A stretch of DNA of 38,512 nt. It comes from Bacillus fungorum (GTDB lineage Bacteria; Bacillota; Bacilli; Bacillales; Bacillaceae_G). Shown here in pieces: positions 22,593 through 31,700 of this stretch (position 1 is the first letter of the stretch; each line of letters begins with the position of its first letter). Below the pieces are notes generated by a model. The model saw only the letters and a program-made list of their open reading frames with translations, did not search any database and was not told the DNA's origin. The DNA lies in NCBI RefSeq assembly GCF_002746455.1, contig NZ_NWUW01000036.1, positions 1 through 38,512 of the forward strand, given 5' to 3'. The position numbers and the translations under genes were made by a program.

Positions 22593-23786
22593 TTGAAAAA
22601 TAAAATCATTGTTTTCCTATCTGTTTTGTCATTTATTATTGGTGGTTTCTTCTTTAACACAAATACTTCAAGCGCTGAAACATCATCTACTGATTACGTT
22701 CCTAACCAATTAATCGTTAAGTTCAAGCAAAATGCATCTTTAAGTAATGTGCAATCTTTTCATAAATCTGTCGGAGCTAATGTCTTATCTAAAGATGATA
22801 AGTTAGGTTTTGAAGTCGTTCAATTTTCAAAAGGTACTGTAAAAGAAAAAATAAAGAGTTATAAAAATAATCCAGATGTGGAATATGCAGAACCGAATTA
22901 TTACGTTCACGCCTTTTGGGCTCCAAACGACCCATATTTTAAAAATCAATATGGATTACAAAAGATTCAAGCTCCACAAGCTTGGGATAGCCAACGAAGT
23001 GATCCTGGTGTAAAAGTAGCCATTATTGATACAGGAGTTCAAGGCTCACACCCTGATTTGGCTTCGAAAGTAATTTACGGGCATGATTATGTTGATAACG
23101 ACAATACATCTGATGATGGTAATGGTCATGGTACACATTGCGCTGGAATTACTGGAGCACTTACGAATAACAGCGTCGGAATTGCTGGTGTTGCCCCACA
23201 AACTTCCATTTATGCTGTTCGCGTATTAGATAATCAAGGAAGTGGTACTCTCGATGCTGTAGCGCAAGGTATTCGAGAAGCTGCTGATTCGGGTGCAAAA
23301 GTAATTAGTTTAAGTTTAGGAGCTCCAAATGGTGGTACTGCATTACAACAAGCCGTTCAATATGCATGGAATAAAGGCTCTGTTATAGTTGCAGCTGCTG
23401 GAAATGCTGGAAATACAAAAGCTAATTACCCTGCTTATTACAGCGAAGTGATTGCAGTTGCTTCTACAGATCAATCAGATAAGAAATCTTCATTTTCTAC
23501 TTATGGTAGCTGGGTAGATGTTGCAGCACCAGGTTCAAATATATATTCCACATATAAAGGAAGCACGTATCAATCATTAAGTGGTACATCTATGGCAACA
23601 CCTCATGTCGCAGGAGTTGCTGCTCTTTTAGCAAATCAAGGATATAGCAATACACAAATTCGCCAAATTATTGAGTCTACTACAGATAAAATTAGTGGTA
23701 CAGGTACGTACTGGAAAAACGGTAGAGTCAATGCATATAAGGCTGTACAATATGCGAAGCAATTACAAGAAAATAAAGCTTCTTAA
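22593..23786 (+). CDS. Secreted subtilisin-family serine protease (thermitase-like)
   Basis: A 397-residue preproenzyme. Signal peptide about 1-28 (KNKIIVFLSVLSFIIGGFFF, cut after SSA), propeptide (inhibitor I9-like) about 34-107, and mature protease from about 110 to the end. The catalytic triad is Asp146 (VAIIDTG), His179 (GHGTHCAG) and Ser333 (SGTSMATPH), with the oxyanion Asn271 in AAAGNAG. Mature-domain features such as PNDPYFKNQYGLQKI place it with thermitase. The start codon is TTG, ten bases after AAGGGAGG. It stands alone between terminators. Confidence 0.92.
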   Translation: MKNKIIVFLSVLSFIIGGFFFNTNTSSAETSSTDYVPNQLIVKFKQNASLSNVQSFHKSVGANVLSKDDKLGFEVVQFSKGTVKEKIKSYKNNPDVEYAEPNYYVHAFWAPNDPYFKNQYGLQKIQAPQAWDSQRSDPGVKVAIIDTGVQGSHPDLASKVIYGHDYVDNDNTSDDGNGHGTHCAGITGALTNNSVGIAGVAPQTSIYAVRVLDNQGSGTLDAVAQGIREAADSGAKVISLSLGAPNGGTALQQAVQYAWNKGSVIVAAAGNAGNTKANYPAYYSEVIAVASTDQSDKKSSFSTYGSWVDVAAPGSNIYSTYKGSTYQSLSGTSMATPHVAGVAALLANQGYSNTQIRQIIESTTDKISGTGTYWKNGRVNAYKAVQYAKQLQENKAS

Positions 23787-23838
23787 GAAATAAAGTAAAA
23801 CTTTAATCAGTCGATCTACCATTAATGCGGAATAAAAT

Positions 23839-23875
23839 AGAAGGAGAGACTTCTACAACTATAGCCTCTCCTTCT
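23839..23875. terminator. Hairpin between convergent genes
   Basis: AGAAGGAGAG and CTCTCCTTCT make a 10-bp stem with a 17-base loop between the protease gene and the minus-strand DinB gene. T tracts are weak. Confidence 0.5.
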
Positions 23876-23886
23876 TATAAACTATA

Positions 23887-24411
23887 TTACTCTCCCTGCT
23901 TTTTAACCATATGTAAATACAGAACAAAATCCATCATTGTCGACGAATGACCAAGTTGACGGATCATCGCTGTTATATTTCCTCTATGATATGTACCATG
24001 ATTTACAACATGTTGTACTAACTCTAAAATTGAAGTTTCTAATTTTCCTACATATGGATTCTCAATAACAAATACAGCATTCACATCTTGTATTGTACTT
24101 AAAAAGTCTTTATATTGATCTGCCATGTTTTCAAACATTTTTTCTAATTCATGTAACGATTTGTTTTCCATTTGTTTTCGTAAATCTTCTCGGTCTTGTA
24201 TTGCTTCATTCATACTTTTACCATGCAATATGTGTAACCACACTTGATCTGTAATATAAATATGCGCAAACGTCTCCTTAATGGATGGGAATACACTCTG
24301 TATCTGTTCAGTAAAAATAGTCTCATAGTTTGGTAATTCTTTTAGTCGATTGAATAATCGTATATTAGCCCAAGCATGGTAATCCACTTGTTTTAACATG
24401 TACTCTTTCAA
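23887..24411 (-). CDS. DinB-family protein
   Basis: A 174-residue four-helix-bundle protein of the DinB/YfiT superfamily. The usual metal triad is present as His50 (FAHIYITD), His138 and His142 (HVVNHGTYHRG, the H-x3-H motif), which would bind Zn or Ni. Members act as thiol-transferase-like or unknown enzymes; no substrate is suggested here. The start is TTG 24411, nine bases after AAGGAGG; the next ATG at 24399 is too far from that site. It lies 14 bases after the DUF3891 gene on the same strand, so the two form an operon. Confidence 0.85.
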   Translation of the reverse strand: MKEYMLKQVDYHAWANIRLFNRLKELPNYETIFTEQIQSVFPSIKETFAHIYITDQVWLHILHGKSMNEAIQDREDLRKQMENKSLHELEKMFENMADQYKDFLSTIQDVNAVFVIENPYVGKLETSILELVQHVVNHGTYHRGNITAMIRQLGHSSTMMDFVLYLHMVKKQGE

Positions 24412-24425
24412 TCAAAATCGCCTCC

Positions 24426-25193
24426 TTATTGTATGAAACGAATAGTTTGTTTCTTCATTTCTGATTCTCTATCAGCCTTTACAATTCCTTTTTCTTCAAT
24501 TTCACGTTTATCTATAGTTTTATATTTTACATGTGTATGAAATTCCGTTTGAAATGGAAACGGTGTAATCCGAATTGTTTCCTCATCTATCCATTCAGCT
24601 TGAATAGGTTTCTCCTCTTTACTATTAAACATTTCTGTTCCTTCAAAACCATCTTTAAACAAATCAATTTCATCTTTCTTTTCTACACCTGGTTTATTCA
24701 TGCAGACATATAAAGATAGTTCATCGCAAAACTTTAATAATCTATAATGTTTATCGAACATCACAAATTGCTCTTTTGTTAGCGTTGTCAATATTCTTTT
24801 TTGTCGTTCCAATTCACCTGCATAAAATGTCATCATCTCTTCATCTTCCTCATTTAATGGAAATGATAAAAAATGCTTACTACAAAGTAATGCTCCGTAT
24901 GGATTGGAATCTTCAATTTCATTCAAACCAATCGTATAAAAGACAAAGCGTAATGAACTTGGACAATCCATAAATGTATATGGGATATTTTTAGCATCAT
25001 TCAAAATTGGTACTTTATCAAGTTCTATCCATCCTCTATCATGCTCATATATTGCATCAATTGTCTCTTTTAAATATGTATCATCTTCAAAAAAATCTTC
25101 TTTTATATGCTTTGCAATCTCTCCAGCTAAAAAACCATGATCATGTTGACGAATTAATATACTTTCTTTCTCATCCTTTTCACGAAAAATCAT
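24426..25193 (-). CDS. DUF3891 protein (divergent HD-domain-like)
   Basis: A 255-residue soluble protein of DUF3891. It shows a spaced set of His/Asp like an HD phosphohydrolase: His17-Asp18-His19 (RQHDHG), His51-Asp52 (YEHDRGW), His107 (SKHFLSF) and Asp157 (LLKFCDELS, resembling the final Asp helix of HD domains). This assignment is inference from spacing; the family has no known activity. The C-terminal 85 residues form a separate beta-rich part. The start is taken at ATG 25193 because GGGGGAG lies about seven bases upstream; the longer frame to 25241 passes through this site. The DinB gene follows directly. Confidence 0.7.
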   Translation of the reverse strand: MIFREKDEKESILIRQHDHGFLAGEIAKHIKEDFFEDDTYLKETIDAIYEHDRGWIELDKVPILNDAKNIPYTFMDCPSSLRFVFYTIGLNEIEDSNPYGALLCSKHFLSFPLNEEDEEMMTFYAGELERQKRILTTLTKEQFVMFDKHYRLLKFCDELSLYVCMNKPGVEKKDEIDLFKDGFEGTEMFNSKEEKPIQAEWIDEETIRITPFPFQTEFHTHVKYKTIDKREIEEKGIVKADRESEMKKQTIRFIQ

Positions 25194-25398
25194 CCGTATA
25201 CTCCCCCTCATCCTCATATTACAGCGTTTTCTATGCATCAATTCTTAATTAATCCCTAATTGTTAGCAGGGATTCAGTTTCTTGCAACGAAATTAACATA
25301 ACTATATAGCATTCTTTCTAACAATATAAATAGCTTTATCTTTACTATCCATTATACTAAATCATTCATTCCAAAAAAATTTTTTATGAGGTGAAAAC

Positions 25399-25671
25399 AT
25401 GAACAAAACAGAATTAATTAAAAATGTCGCACAATCAGCTGATATTTCTCAAAAGGATGCTTCTGCAGCTGTACAATCTGTATTTGACACAATTGCTACT
25501 GCATTACAATCTGGTGATAAAGTTCAATTAATCGGCTTTGGAACTTTTGAAGTGCGTGAAAGATCTGCTCGTACAGGACGTAATCCACAAACTGGTGAAG
25601 AAATTCAAATCGCCGCTGGTAAAGTTCCTGCATTTAAAGCAGGTAAAGAGTTAAAAGAAGCTGTTAAATAA
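25399..25671 (+). CDS. hup: HU-type DNA-binding protein
   Basis: A 90-residue histone-like protein, the normal length for HU. The helical N-terminus MNKTELIKNVAQSADIS, the strand VQLIGFGTFEVRERSARTGRNPQTGEEI with the DNA-intercalating R-N-P turn, and the C-terminal VPAFKAGKELKEAV are all canonical. It forms dimers that bend and compact DNA without sequence preference. GAGGTG precedes the ATG by five to six bases. A very strong terminator overlaps its stop region. This is probably one of several HU paralogues. Confidence 0.95.
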   Translation: MNKTELIKNVAQSADISQKDASAAVQSVFDTIATALQSGDKVQLIGFGTFEVRERSARTGRNPQTGEEIQIAAGKVPAFKAGKELKEAVK

Positions 25672-25707
25672 ACAAGAAACCAGCCTAAAATGGCTGGTTT
25701 CTTGTTT
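25670..25707. terminator. Bidirectional terminator between HU and the siderophore operon
   Basis: AAACAAGAAACCAGCC and GGCTGGTTTCTTGTTT form a perfect 16-bp stem with loop TAAAAT. It can stop transcription from both sides, ending the bacillibactin operon as well as HU. Confidence 0.92.
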
Positions 25708-25712
25708 ATTTC

Positions 25713-26255
25713 TTAATTAAGCAGTTCCTTTATATTCTCTGCATGATACACTTCACAAATATAAAATACACATTTGCAGTTACTTACAATTTGATACTTT
25801 CTAGTTGGATACACATTCGCTGTAACAGAACATCCATCAAACAATTCAATAATATTTCCAGATGGCTGATATCCTTCATATAATACGTTTCTTCTTACTT
25901 CCATCTTTTCTATAAGCTTTTCAACAGGAATATTTCCACTCTCTAATTCACTCTTTATTGTGTCCGGTAAAAACGAAGTGTCTGCAAAAATTAGATTTTC
26001 AGATAATACTTTTCCTTTATAACTAATATTGGATACACGGTAAAGAAATGTTCCGTTTTTATCAAAGAAATTCTTTGCTTCTTTCGGGATATACTGTCTA
26101 TCAATTACCTCTTGTTCGAGAACATCAAACTGAACTGTATCATTCAAAAGCTTTCCTAAAGCATGAATAGATGATGTATCTCCAGAAAATAAAATATTTT
26201 TAATTGCTTGTACATTATAAGTGAATTCATTTGTTCTATTTTCCGCTACTAGCAT
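25713..26255 (-). CDS. Chorismate-lyase-like protein, last gene of the bacillibactin operon
   Basis: A 180-residue soluble protein resembling the chorismate pyruvate-lyase/UTRA fold (UbiC, DUF98). FLYRVSNISYKGKVL (Arg73) corresponds to the L-R-E-V strand, FADTSFLPDTIKSELESGNI to the A-x-x-x-x-P helix, and TRKYQIVSNCKCVFYICEVY to the R-R-Y-x-I...x-x-E strand ending in Glu168, the place of the catalytic Glu of UbiC. If active it would turn chorismate into 4-hydroxybenzoate and pyruvate; binding without catalysis is also possible. ATG 26255 is chosen (AGAGGTG upstream) over GTG 26264. It follows sfp by about 35 bases without a terminator. The function is inferred. Confidence 0.6.
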   Translation of the reverse strand: MLVAENRTNEFTYNVQAIKNILFSGDTSSIHALGKLLNDTVQFDVLEQEVIDRQYIPKEAKNFFDKNGTFLYRVSNISYKGKVLSENLIFADTSFLPDTIKSELESGNIPVEKLIEKMEVRRNVLYEGYQPSGNIIELFDGCSVTANVYPTRKYQIVSNCKCVFYICEVYHAENIKELLN

Positions 26256-26290
26256 GAGGAACACCTCTTCTATAAAATATTTTATTAAAC

Positions 26291-27040
26291 TTATTTATAA
26301 TTTAAAAGCGCTACTGCGTCCAACTGTGTGATTTCGGTGACTTCTTTACTAAATATTGCAATTGAAGCCATATAATCTACACTTGGCCTTAAATCTCTCA
26401 GCACTGTATTTTCTACTAACTCTTGTCTATCCTTAAAAACCAACAAGTTTGGAGGTTCATTTGGAGCTGATATAATAATATCCACTGGTGAAATCATTAG
26501 TCCTTTACCTGTCGCTTTTAGCACTGCTTCTTTTCTAGTCCAATATGTTAAAAAACCTTCTATTTTCTGTTCATTAGGTAATTTCATAACTTGCGCTTTT
26601 TCAATGTCTGTTAATACGCCTTCTGCCATTTTCATTACATCTACATTTGGATTCATTTGTTCAACATCAACGCCTACAGGTACAGACCTTGTAAATGCAA
26701 CAACAACCCACTCACCCGAATGTGAAACCGATAACTGCGGCATGCCCTCTGGTAATTGTGGTCTACCATGTTGTAGCTTACATACTGGGCACATTCGATT
26801 AATCGGAACTTGAATTGGCGACATAGAAAGCATTTTACCTAGAACTAATCTACTAATTACACAACCGATTATAAAACGAGCACGATCTGCCGAATGATGA
26901 TATGAATTTGCTTTCTCTCGTTCAACATCATTTAATAAATTGTAATGCCATGATTGTAAATCCGAAATTCTTCCCCACCATATTTGACAATCATTCTCAT
27001 TCAAAGTCGGTATAGAATCTACAACTTTACTTTCTATCAT
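26291..27040 (-). CDS. sfp: Sfp-type 4'-phosphopantetheinyl transferase
   Basis: A 249-residue enzyme that moves phosphopantetheine from CoA to the Ser of carrier domains, needed to activate DhbB and the two carriers of DhbF. The signature motifs are VGVDVEQ (Asp125, Glu127, Mg binding) and WTRKEAVLKATGKGL (Trp167 to Leu181), with SVSHSGEW as the CoA-binding stretch before. The length suits the long Sfp class rather than AcpS. AAGGAGAG precedes the ATG. It is 58 bases after the MFS exporter gene, with no terminator between, so it is transcribed with the NRPS operon. Confidence 0.92.
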   Translation of the reverse strand: MIESKVVDSIPTLNENDCQIWWGRISDLQSWHYNLLNDVEREKANSYHHSADRARFIIGCVISRLVLGKMLSMSPIQVPINRMCPVCKLQHGRPQLPEGMPQLSVSHSGEWVVVAFTRSVPVGVDVEQMNPNVDVMKMAEGVLTDIEKAQVMKLPNEQKIEGFLTYWTRKEAVLKATGKGLMISPVDIIISAPNEPPNLLVFKDRQELVENTVLRDLRPSVDYMASIAIFSKEVTEITQLDAVALLNYK

Positions 27041-27098
27041 GTAAACTCTCTCCTTCTAAATACCAATATCATTTTATTTCAAAAGACCATTATCAAAC

Positions 27099-28535
27099 TT
27101 ATTCATTTACAATTTCTTTCTCTTTTTGTAATATAGGTAACGTTTTTTTCTTCTTTTTTGACATTACCTCTTTATCAGAAATACGTAAAGAAAATAGTAG
27201 TGCTATGAGCAAAAATATTGCTGATCCAATTAATGCTGCTTGATATGGTAAAAAATCGGATGGAACGTTATTACTTCCAAAACCAGCTAGTATACTAGCT
27301 AAAACAGCTACTCCTATTGCTGAACCTAATCGATTTTGCACATTGAATATAGTAGTCGCTCTCCCCATAGAAGGTGGCATGATATTGTTAAAAGCAGAAA
27401 ATTGAACCGCACCGACAGATTGACCTAAGAAAATACCGATACCAAACAGTAATGCCCGAATTTGCCACGGATTCGTATCGTGATTTACAAAACTTAATAA
27501 AACAAAGATAACCGCGGTACAAATTAATCCAATAGAAATTACCTTTCGAGCTCCTAATTTCTTATATGACCATGGCACAATTTGTGAAGAAATCATTAAT
27601 CCAATCGCCTCTGGAAATGTCGTAAGTCCTGATTCCAGTGCGGAAACTCCTATCACATTTTGATACATAAGAGGAAAAACAAATAACATTCCTAGTAAAC
27701 CAGCTGATGAAAATAATGATATAAGGCTCATCTTTCTAAAGACTGGTTCTTTTAATAAGCGTAAATCTAACATCGGTTGCTTTACTTTAAGTTCTACAAA
27801 TATAAACAATGTAATAAATACAATCCCAGCTATCCCAGTACTTATAATTTCTGGAGAAACCCATCCTATTGATGGCCCTTGACTAAGTGCATAAATTAGC
27901 ATCGCAAATCCTGGTGCTGAAATAACAAAACCGAGAGAATCAAAGCGACCAGCTGATTTTTCAATATGCTCTTTTAAAAATAGAAGACCGAATAGTAACG
28001 CCATAATTCCAAATGGTACATTAATATAAAATGCCCAGCGCCAAGACATGTAATCCACAAAGAAACCACCAATAATTGGTCCTACTGCCGGTGCGACAGC
28101 AATTGGCAACACAATAAACCGAGAAATTTTCGGCCTTTCCTCTGGTGAAAATGTTCGGAATAACATCGCCATCCCAACTGGTGTTAAAAGCCCTCCACCA
28201 GCACCTTGAATGATACGAAAAATATTCAATGAAGTAATATCGTTAGCTATTCCACATAATGCGGATGCTGTTGTAAATACGAAAAGAGCAGTTAGAAATA
28301 CTCTTTTCGTACCGAAGCAATCTCCTAACCAACCAGAAATCGGAAGGAAAACAGCTAAGCTAACTAAATACCCAACATTAACCGTTCCCATTGCAGATGG
28401 AGGCACTTGTAGTTCTTTACTTATCGTTTGTAGTGCTACATTCACAATCGTTGCGTCCATCGCAGCCATAAACATCGCTGTTATATAAACGATGCTTACA
28501 ACTACTTTTGGGTTTAGGTTTAGTTTTACTTTCAT
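27099..28535 (-). CDS. MFS exporter, DHA2/EmrB type (likely bacillibactin exporter)
   Basis: A 478-residue transporter with 14 hydrophobic segments. MAAMDATIVNVALQTI in TM1 and LGDCFGTKRVF (the G-D-x-x-G-x-K/R-R motif between TM2 and TM3) mark the DHA2 drug:proton antiporter group; the motif-C region reads VAPAVGPIIGGFF. Its ATG shares one base with the mbtH stop (TAATG), so the two are translationally coupled. Operon position points to export of bacillibactin, but cargo is inferred. B. subtilis uses a different MFS protein, YmfE, encoded away from dhb. Confidence 0.85.
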   Translation of the reverse strand: MKVKLNLNPKVVVSIVYITAMFMAAMDATIVNVALQTISKELQVPPSAMGTVNVGYLVSLAVFLPISGWLGDCFGTKRVFLTALFVFTTASALCGIANDITSLNIFRIIQGAGGGLLTPVGMAMLFRTFSPEERPKISRFIVLPIAVAPAVGPIIGGFFVDYMSWRWAFYINVPFGIMALLFGLLFLKEHIEKSAGRFDSLGFVISAPGFAMLIYALSQGPSIGWVSPEIISTGIAGIVFITLFIFVELKVKQPMLDLRLLKEPVFRKMSLISLFSSAGLLGMLFVFPLMYQNVIGVSALESGLTTFPEAIGLMISSQIVPWSYKKLGARKVISIGLICTAVIFVLLSFVNHDTNPWQIRALLFGIGIFLGQSVGAVQFSAFNNIMPPSMGRATTIFNVQNRLGSAIGVAVLASILAGFGSNNVPSDFLPYQAALIGSAIFLLIALLFSLRISDKEVMSKKKKKTLPILQKEKEIVNE

Positions 28536-28759
28536 TATCGTTTTCCTGCTAATGTTTTTTCGCGAGCTTGCTTTCTTTTTGGGTTCAAATCTTTCCAGTT
28601 ATTCTCAACATATTGTAAGCAATCGTGCCTGCTAGCTTCTTCATGTACGACATTCCAGCCAATAGGTACATCAAGAAAAACAGGCCAGAGAGAATACTGG
28701 CCCTCCTCATTCATTAATACTTTATATGTGTATTTATCATTTTCAAATGGATTCGTCAT
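28535..28759 (-). CDS. MbtH-like protein
   Basis: A 74-residue protein with the MbtH signature: NPFEN start, NEEGQYSLWPVFLDVPIGWNV, then CLQYVENNWKDLNP. MbtH-like proteins bind adenylation domains and raise their activity or solubility; the partner here is DhbF. Its ATG overlaps the dhbF stop by four bases (ATGA), and its stop overlaps the exporter start by one. The tight coupling gives balanced synthesis with the NRPS. Confidence 0.95.
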   Translation of the reverse strand: MTNPFENDKYTYKVLMNEEGQYSLWPVFLDVPIGWNVVHEEASRHDCLQYVENNWKDLNPKRKQAREKTLAGKR

Positions 28760-31700
28760 ACTCTACTTACCCCTTTCTTATTCTGCAAATATTTCGCTAA
28801 TACTTGTCCAATTTCTGTAAGTGGGCCTGGCTGACATAAATCTTTATGTCTACAATCAATGTCATGCTGTACGATTTCCCCATCTAAATAATTTAGCCAC
28901 GTATTTGGAGAAATTGGATCAAACCAGTCTGGTATAACTGTAGATCTAAAGAATAAAATATCTCCGTTATAAACTTTCGGCACGTATTTCCCTAACAATC
29001 CTACCGAATTCACATATGTTTCTTTCAAGTTCAAAATAGTATCTTCTTCAAGACTTGCTAATGCACTTCCATCTTTACGAAGGATTTCAACTGCACTTTC
29101 CATTGTAAGTGGTTTACCATCCATGTTATCTGGGTCATATCCGCCTAAAGCAAGTAATGCAATTAACGCTTCCTCTTCAGTAGGCGCTTCCGTATTCGGT
29201 AAGAAGTGCCCAGGATAAGAATCAAGCATAACGAGTAATTCTACTTCTTCCCCTTCATTTTGTAGTTGCGCCGCCATTGCATGCACAACATTTCCTCCAA
29301 GTGACCAACCTAATAAACGATATGGTCCATGAGGCTGTACTTCACGAACGTGTTTCAAGTAATCCGCCGCCATCTCCTCTAAACTTTTTGGAAGTTCTTC
29401 ATTTTTAGCAATACCACGTGCTTGTACACCATAGATTGGATAATCTGTTCCTAAAGATTTCATAAGTCCTGCATAGCACCAACTTAATCCACCTGCTGGG
29501 TGTACACAAAATAGTGGCAATTGATCCCCGCTTGCTCGTAATGGAAGCAACACATCAAGTGCACTTTGACCATTCCCCATCTCAAGTCTTTCAGCTAACC
29601 CTGCAACAGTCGGTGCTGCAAATAAAGTGCCAATGTTTAGTTCCACTCCAAGCGCCTCTTTCATGCGGCTCATAAGCTGCACTGCAAGGAGTGAATGGCC
29701 CCCAAGATCAAAGAATCCGTCATCAATTCCAATTTGAGGCACACTTAGCACTTCTGTAAACAAGTCACATAACATTTCTTCTTGCGGTGTTCTTGGACCA
29801 CGACTAGAAGATGATGCGATAAATTCTGGAGCTGGCAATGCCTTTCTATCTAATTTACCGTTTGGCGTTAAAGGTAACTCATTTACTACTACAAAAGCGT
29901 ATGGAACCATATAATCTGGTAAACTACCACTAGCAAACTGACGCATTTCATTCGTATCAATCGCTTCATTATTTGATGCGACGATATAAGAAACTAACCG
30001 TTTATCCCCTGGTTGATCTTCCCGTACAATAACGGCTACTTGCTCAACTTTAAGGTGCTTCATTATGACTGCTTCTATTTCTCCTAATTCAATTCGGAAT
30101 CCACGAATTTTTATTTGATGATCTGCACGTCCTATATAATCTAGCGTCCCATCTTTACGCCAGCGAGCTAAGTCTCCTGTACGATACATTCTTGTACCTG
30201 GCTTGCCAAATGGATCTGCGATAAATCGTTCAGCCGTTAATCCTGCTCTTCCTAAATATCCACGTGCAAGCCCTGCACCTGCAACATACATTTCTCCAAC
30301 TACTCCCGGTGGCACTGGTTGTAAATAGTTGTCTAACACATACACTTTAAGGTCAGGTATACTGCACCCAATTAAACTATTTGCTCGTAAAGAGACGATA
30401 GTTTCATCTAATTCAATATAACTAACATGTACTGTCGTCTCCGTAATACCGTACATATTAATAAGCTTTGGTGCGTTATGAGGATGTCGACTATACCAAT
30501 CTTCTAAGCGACTTAGCTCAAGTGCTTCTCCTCCAAAAACTACATATCGTAAAGATAATTTTTGGCCAATCTCTTCATTTTCACGATCTGCTTGCATCAA
30601 TTGATAGAACGCTGATGGAGTTTGGTTTAAAACAGTAACCTTTTCTTTAACAAGAAGCTGTAAAAATTCTTTCGGCGAACGACTTACAGTATGTGGTACT
30701 ACGACTAAACGCCCTCCGTATAATAAAGGTCCCCAAATTTCCCAAACCGAGAAATCAAAAGCGTATGAATGGAACATCGTCCAAACATCGTTTCCATCAA
30801 ACTGGAACCAATGATCAGTTGCTCCTAAAAGTCTTACTACATTTTGATGAGGTATCATAACGCCTTTCGGTCTACCCGTTGAGCCTGACGTATAAATAAC
30901 GTAAGCAATATGTGATGGAGATAATGGCTTAATTCGTTCCACTTCATCAATATTGTCTTCACTATATTTCTCAACTTCTGCTATTATTTTCACATCATCA
31001 ACTAAAACTTTTAGTGCCTCATCACATTCAATTTCCACTTCTGAATTCGTTAAAACACATGATGGTTTCGCATCGTGTAGCATAAATGAAATACGGTCTG
31101 CTGGGTAATCTGGATCTAACGGAAGGTATCCAGCACCAGCTTTAAGAACAGCTAATAAGCTTACAACCATGTTTAATGATCTTGGCATCGCTAAAGCAAC
31201 GAGTTGATCAGGACCAATCCCTTTTGCTATTAGGAATCGAGCTATTTTATTTACTTTTCTATTTAACTCTTCATAAGTTAATTTCTTATCTTCAAAGACG
31301 ACAGCAATAGAATTTGGATTTATATCAGCCTGCTTTTCAAATAATTGTGGCAATGTCATTTCTGGTGCAATTTGAAAACCACCATTCCACTTTTCTAATA
31401 CTGTATTTTTCTCTGCTAAAGTTAATATTTCTAATCTGCCAATGGATTGATCCGGATTTGTCGCCGCATCATCTAATAACAAAATGAATCGTTCTATTAG
31501 TTTTTGAACCGTTTCACGTTTATATAAATCGGTACTAAACTCTAGTAATCCATGTAAACCGTTCGAAGTACCATCAACCCCGTTACTCTCACTAATTTCA
31601 AATGTTAAATCAAATTTTGCAGAACCGACGCTTTGAATTTCAAGGCTCGCTTCTAAATCTGGTACATTAAACGTTGCTTCTGGTGTATTTTGAAAAGCTA

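Noticed and set aside
25251..25274. AATCCCT...AGGGATT inverted repeat upstream of HU
   Set aside because: Seven-base arms with a ten-base loop and no T tract; too weak to call a terminator or operator.
25713..26255. GntR-type regulator with a UTRA domain
   Set aside because: The C-terminal fold is similar, but no helix-turn-helix domain precedes it, so a DNA-binding regulator is unlikely.
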